From assembly GCF_040536835.1 (NCBI RefSeq), contig NZ_CP159578.1:930001-994000 (forward strand): DNA of 64,000 bases, written 5' to 3'. The notes beneath the pieces were generated by a model, which saw nothing but the letters and a program-made list of their open reading frames with translations, searched no databases and was not told the origin of the DNA. The position numbers and the translations under genes were made by a program. This DNA is from Salinicola endophyticus. GTDB taxonomy: Bacteria; Pseudomonadota; Gammaproteobacteria; Pseudomonadales; Halomonadaceae. Below, piece after piece: positions 62,416 through 64,000 of this stretch (its first letter is position 1; each line of letters opens with the position of its first letter).

Positions 62416-63176
62416 GAAGGGGCTCCCAGGCGGCGGCGAAGCAGGACGGGCAGACGGATCAGCATGCCCATCAGCAGGCGCGCGTGCATGCCGGCGAGCA
62501 GCAGATTGTCGCGCCACAGGGCAAAGTGGGAGACGCCATCCAGCGGGTAGCGGACTCGCACCGGCAGATTCTCGACCCGCCCGCCCTGCCAGTACCAGCG
62601 CACCGGCAGCTCGCTGTCGAACTGCATGCGGTCGCCGCAGGGGTGGCGTGCGACCAGGCGGTTGACCGCCGCGACCGGGTAGAGCTTGACCCCGCACATG
62701 GTGTCGCGCAGCGTCAGCGACAGAGTCGCCAGCCACACCAGGCCGTGGGTGAGATAGCGCGAGTAGAAACGGTGCTTGGGTACGCTTGCGTCGAAGCGTG
62801 GATAGCCGATGCGCAGGATCTCGTCGGCGGCGTCGAGACCGGCGACGAAGGGTGGCAGGTCGGCGGCTTCGTGCTGGCCGTCGGCATCCACCTGCAGCGC
62901 ATGGGTGAGCCCCAGCGTCTGGGCATGCGCCAGCCCGGCGCGTACCGCGGCGCCCTTGCCGCGATTGTGCGGCAGGCGCACCAGGGTGGTCGCCTCGGCA
63001 CGCGCCAGCTCGTCGAGCAGCCTGGCGCACTCGGCGTCGCTGCCGTCGTCGACCAGGATGATCGGCAGCCCCAGCGTCTGGAGACGGGCGAAGGTCTCCC
63101 CGATAGCCCCAGCGTGGTTGTAGACCGGAATCAGCACGCCGACCCGGGCCGACGTGGCGGGCGTCTCAAGCGACAT
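62412..63176 (-). CDS. Family 2 glycosyltransferase of the aryl polyene-type cluster
   Basis: This 254-residue enzyme has a GT-A fold: VLIPVYNHAGAIGETFARL at the N-terminus, DDGSD (nucleotide-diphosphate binding) and ALQVDADGQH (DxD) near residue 97. The C-terminus is hydrophobic and basic. Its start overlaps the ligase/dehydratase stop by 11 bases. It may decorate the product or build its lipid anchor. Confidence 0.83.
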   Translation of the reverse strand: MSLETPATSARVGVLIPVYNHAGAIGETFARLQTLGLPIILVDDGSDAECARLLDELARAEATTLVRLPHNRGKGAAVRAGLAHAQTLGLTHALQVDADGQHEAADLPPFVAGLDAADEILRIGYPRFDASVPKHRFYSRYLTHGLVWLATLSLTLRDTMCGVKLYPVAAVNRLVARHPCGDRMQFDSELPVRWYWQGGRVENLPVRVRYPLDGVSHFALWRDNLLLAGMHARLLMGMLIRLPVLLRRRLGAPS

Positions 63177-64000
63177 CGTGACTCTCCGTCAGCATCAGGC
63201 GGCCGCTGGCGTGCTGGCCGCGGGCGCTCTCGCAGGTGATCGTCAGGCTCTCGCGCGCCTTGATCCGCCGCCGGGCCAGCGTCAGGCGGAAGCGGTCCCC
63301 CGGCAGCAATGGCTGGGGGAAGCGCAGCCGTTCGAGCCCGGCGAAGTCGGCCTCGAGCGCGAAAAGGCGCCGCGCCAGCTGCATCGCCCAGTGGACCAGA
63401 GTGACGCCCGGCACCACTGGCTGGGCGTCGAAGTGACCATCGACATAGCGGCAGTGCTCGGGCACCTCCAGGGTCACCTCGATGCCGTCTTCCAGCGCGC
63501 GCTCACCCAGCCAGCGCGGCGCACGGCGGTCGTCGAGGTCGGCGAACAGGCGCTCACGCAGCGTGGCGGTGAGCTTGCCCTGGGCGTTGGTCGGCCAGGC
63601 CTCGACGAAGCGCCAGTAGCGCGGCAGTGCCGGCGTCTCGAAACGCTCCGCCAGCGCCCGGCGCAGGCGCTTGACGGTGGCACGGTGACTGGCGTGATCG
63701 TGGGGGAGGTGGTTTGCGTCGAGCTCGATGATCGCGCCCAGGCGCAGCTCGCGCCGGTTCAGGGTCACGGTCTGTGCCCGGCGGACGCCCTCGAGCTCGC
63801 CCAGCGCGCGGTCCATGGCGGTGAGCGAGAGGCGCTTGCCGCCGATCTTGACGATGCGATCGGCGCGCCCGAGCAGGCGAAAGCCGCCGTTCGGATCGAG
63901 GGCGATACGGTCGGCCTGGCGCTGCCAGGTCTGCGGCTCGGCCAGGTGCGGCGAGCGCAGCCACAGGCGCTGCTCGCTGTCGCTCTCGATGGCGAGCCCG
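63166..64000 (-). CDS. Adenylating ligase/ApeI-type dehydratase fusion (C-terminal part, cut by window edge)
   Basis: The visible 277 residues hold the end of an ANL-superfamily adenylating enzyme (GRADRIVKIGGKRLSLTA is the hinge motif; the catalytic Lys is in TNAQGKLTATL near 63570) joined to a hotdog dehydratase (YVDGHFDAQPVVPGVTLVHW, catalytic His). In E. coli aryl polyene clusters the ligase and the ApeI dehydratase are separate proteins, so this is a fusion. The frame is open through base 64000 and the N-terminal ligase domain lies outside. Confidence 0.8.
   Translation of the reverse strand, partial: GLAIESDSEQRLWLRSPHLAEPQTWQRQADRIALDPNGGFRLLGRADRIVKIGGKRLSLTAMDRALGELEGVRRAQTVTLNRRELRLGAIIELDANHLPHDHASHRATVKRLRRALAERFETPALPRYWRFVEAWPTNAQGKLTATLRERLFADLDDRRAPRWLGERALEDGIEVTLEVPEHCRYVDGHFDAQPVVPGVTLVHWAMQLARRLFALEADFAGLERLRFPQPLLPGDRFRLTLARRRIKARESLTITCESARGQHASGRLMLTESHDVA

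Noticed and set aside
61408..63030. 540-codon reading of the acyltransferase frame
   Set aside because: The first ~205 codons are an out-of-frame reading of the glycosyltransferase and rich in Arg/Pro; the ATG at 62415 with an ATGA overlap is the natural start.
1..64000. tRNA, rRNA, CRISPR array, prophage or intact insertion sequence
   Set aside because: None seen by reading; no regular spacer repeats, no tRNA-like cloverleaf and no transposase were recognised. A tRNAscan or Infernal run would settle RNA genes.

Overview
The window is high-GC, gene-dense chromosomal DNA from a gammaproteobacterium, most likely a halophile of the family Halomonadaceae (Halomonas, Salinicola or Chromohalobacter relatives). 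The main support is a Halomonas-type ectoine degradation set (doeA, doeB, doeX, doeC, doeD, eutB, eutC) next to carnitine, vanillate and other compatible-solute or plant-derived substrate genes. I saw no rRNA, tRNA, CRISPR array, prophage or complete insertion sequence. The species cannot be named from the sequence alone.

Left part (1-6.7 kb): the start of a DUF3108 exported protein that runs off the left edge, an MFS transporter, a glyoxylate/hydroxypyruvate reductase (ghrA), a second MFS carrier, and a MocR-type (wHTH plus aminotransferase-like) regulator. The last is divergent from doeA and is a good candidate for EnuR, the ectoine catabolism regulator. Middle-left (6.9-21.7 kb): doeA-doeB-doeX run rightwards. 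A complete leftward vanillate demethylase unit (vanA-vanR-vanB-transporter) then splits the ectoine locus. After it doeC-doeD-eutB-eutC continue rightwards, followed by a GNAT acetyltransferase translationally coupled to eutC and an iron-type alcohol dehydrogenase. Three related short elements with TIR-like ends lie at 3.3, 6.8 and 8.2 kb, two of them flanking doeA.

Middle (21.7-42.5 kb): mostly single-gene housekeeping and accessory units. These are a GST/LysR divergent pair, an MFS carrier with a Gfo/Idh/MocA oxidoreductase, zwf, a YrhK-like membrane protein, an amidase, poxB, a NUC-family nuclease, a PIG-L deacetylase, a LysR/EamA divergent pair, an MBL-fold protein with a zinc ribbon, an AraC/LysE convergent pair, a FucP-type sugar symporter, a DUF4396 membrane protein, a cupin and a type-2 argC.

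Right part (42.7-64 kb): a carnitine degradation operon (cdhC-cdhA-cdhB) with its convergent DJ-1/AraC regulator cdhR; a HAD protein that has lost its catalytic residues; a second, intact HAD-IB phosphatase; mntH-mntR with a palindrome at the mntH promoter; a SulP transporter with a universal stress protein and RidA; and a leftward, tightly overlapping aryl-polyene-type biosynthesis operon from the right edge to about 54.0 kb. That operon holds an adenylating ligase/dehydratase fusion, glycosyltransferase, acyltransferase, LolA-like protein, MMPL exporter, FAD oxidoreductase, DUF3261 lipoprotein, ketosynthase, dehydratase and ketoreductase. It is cut by the window edge.
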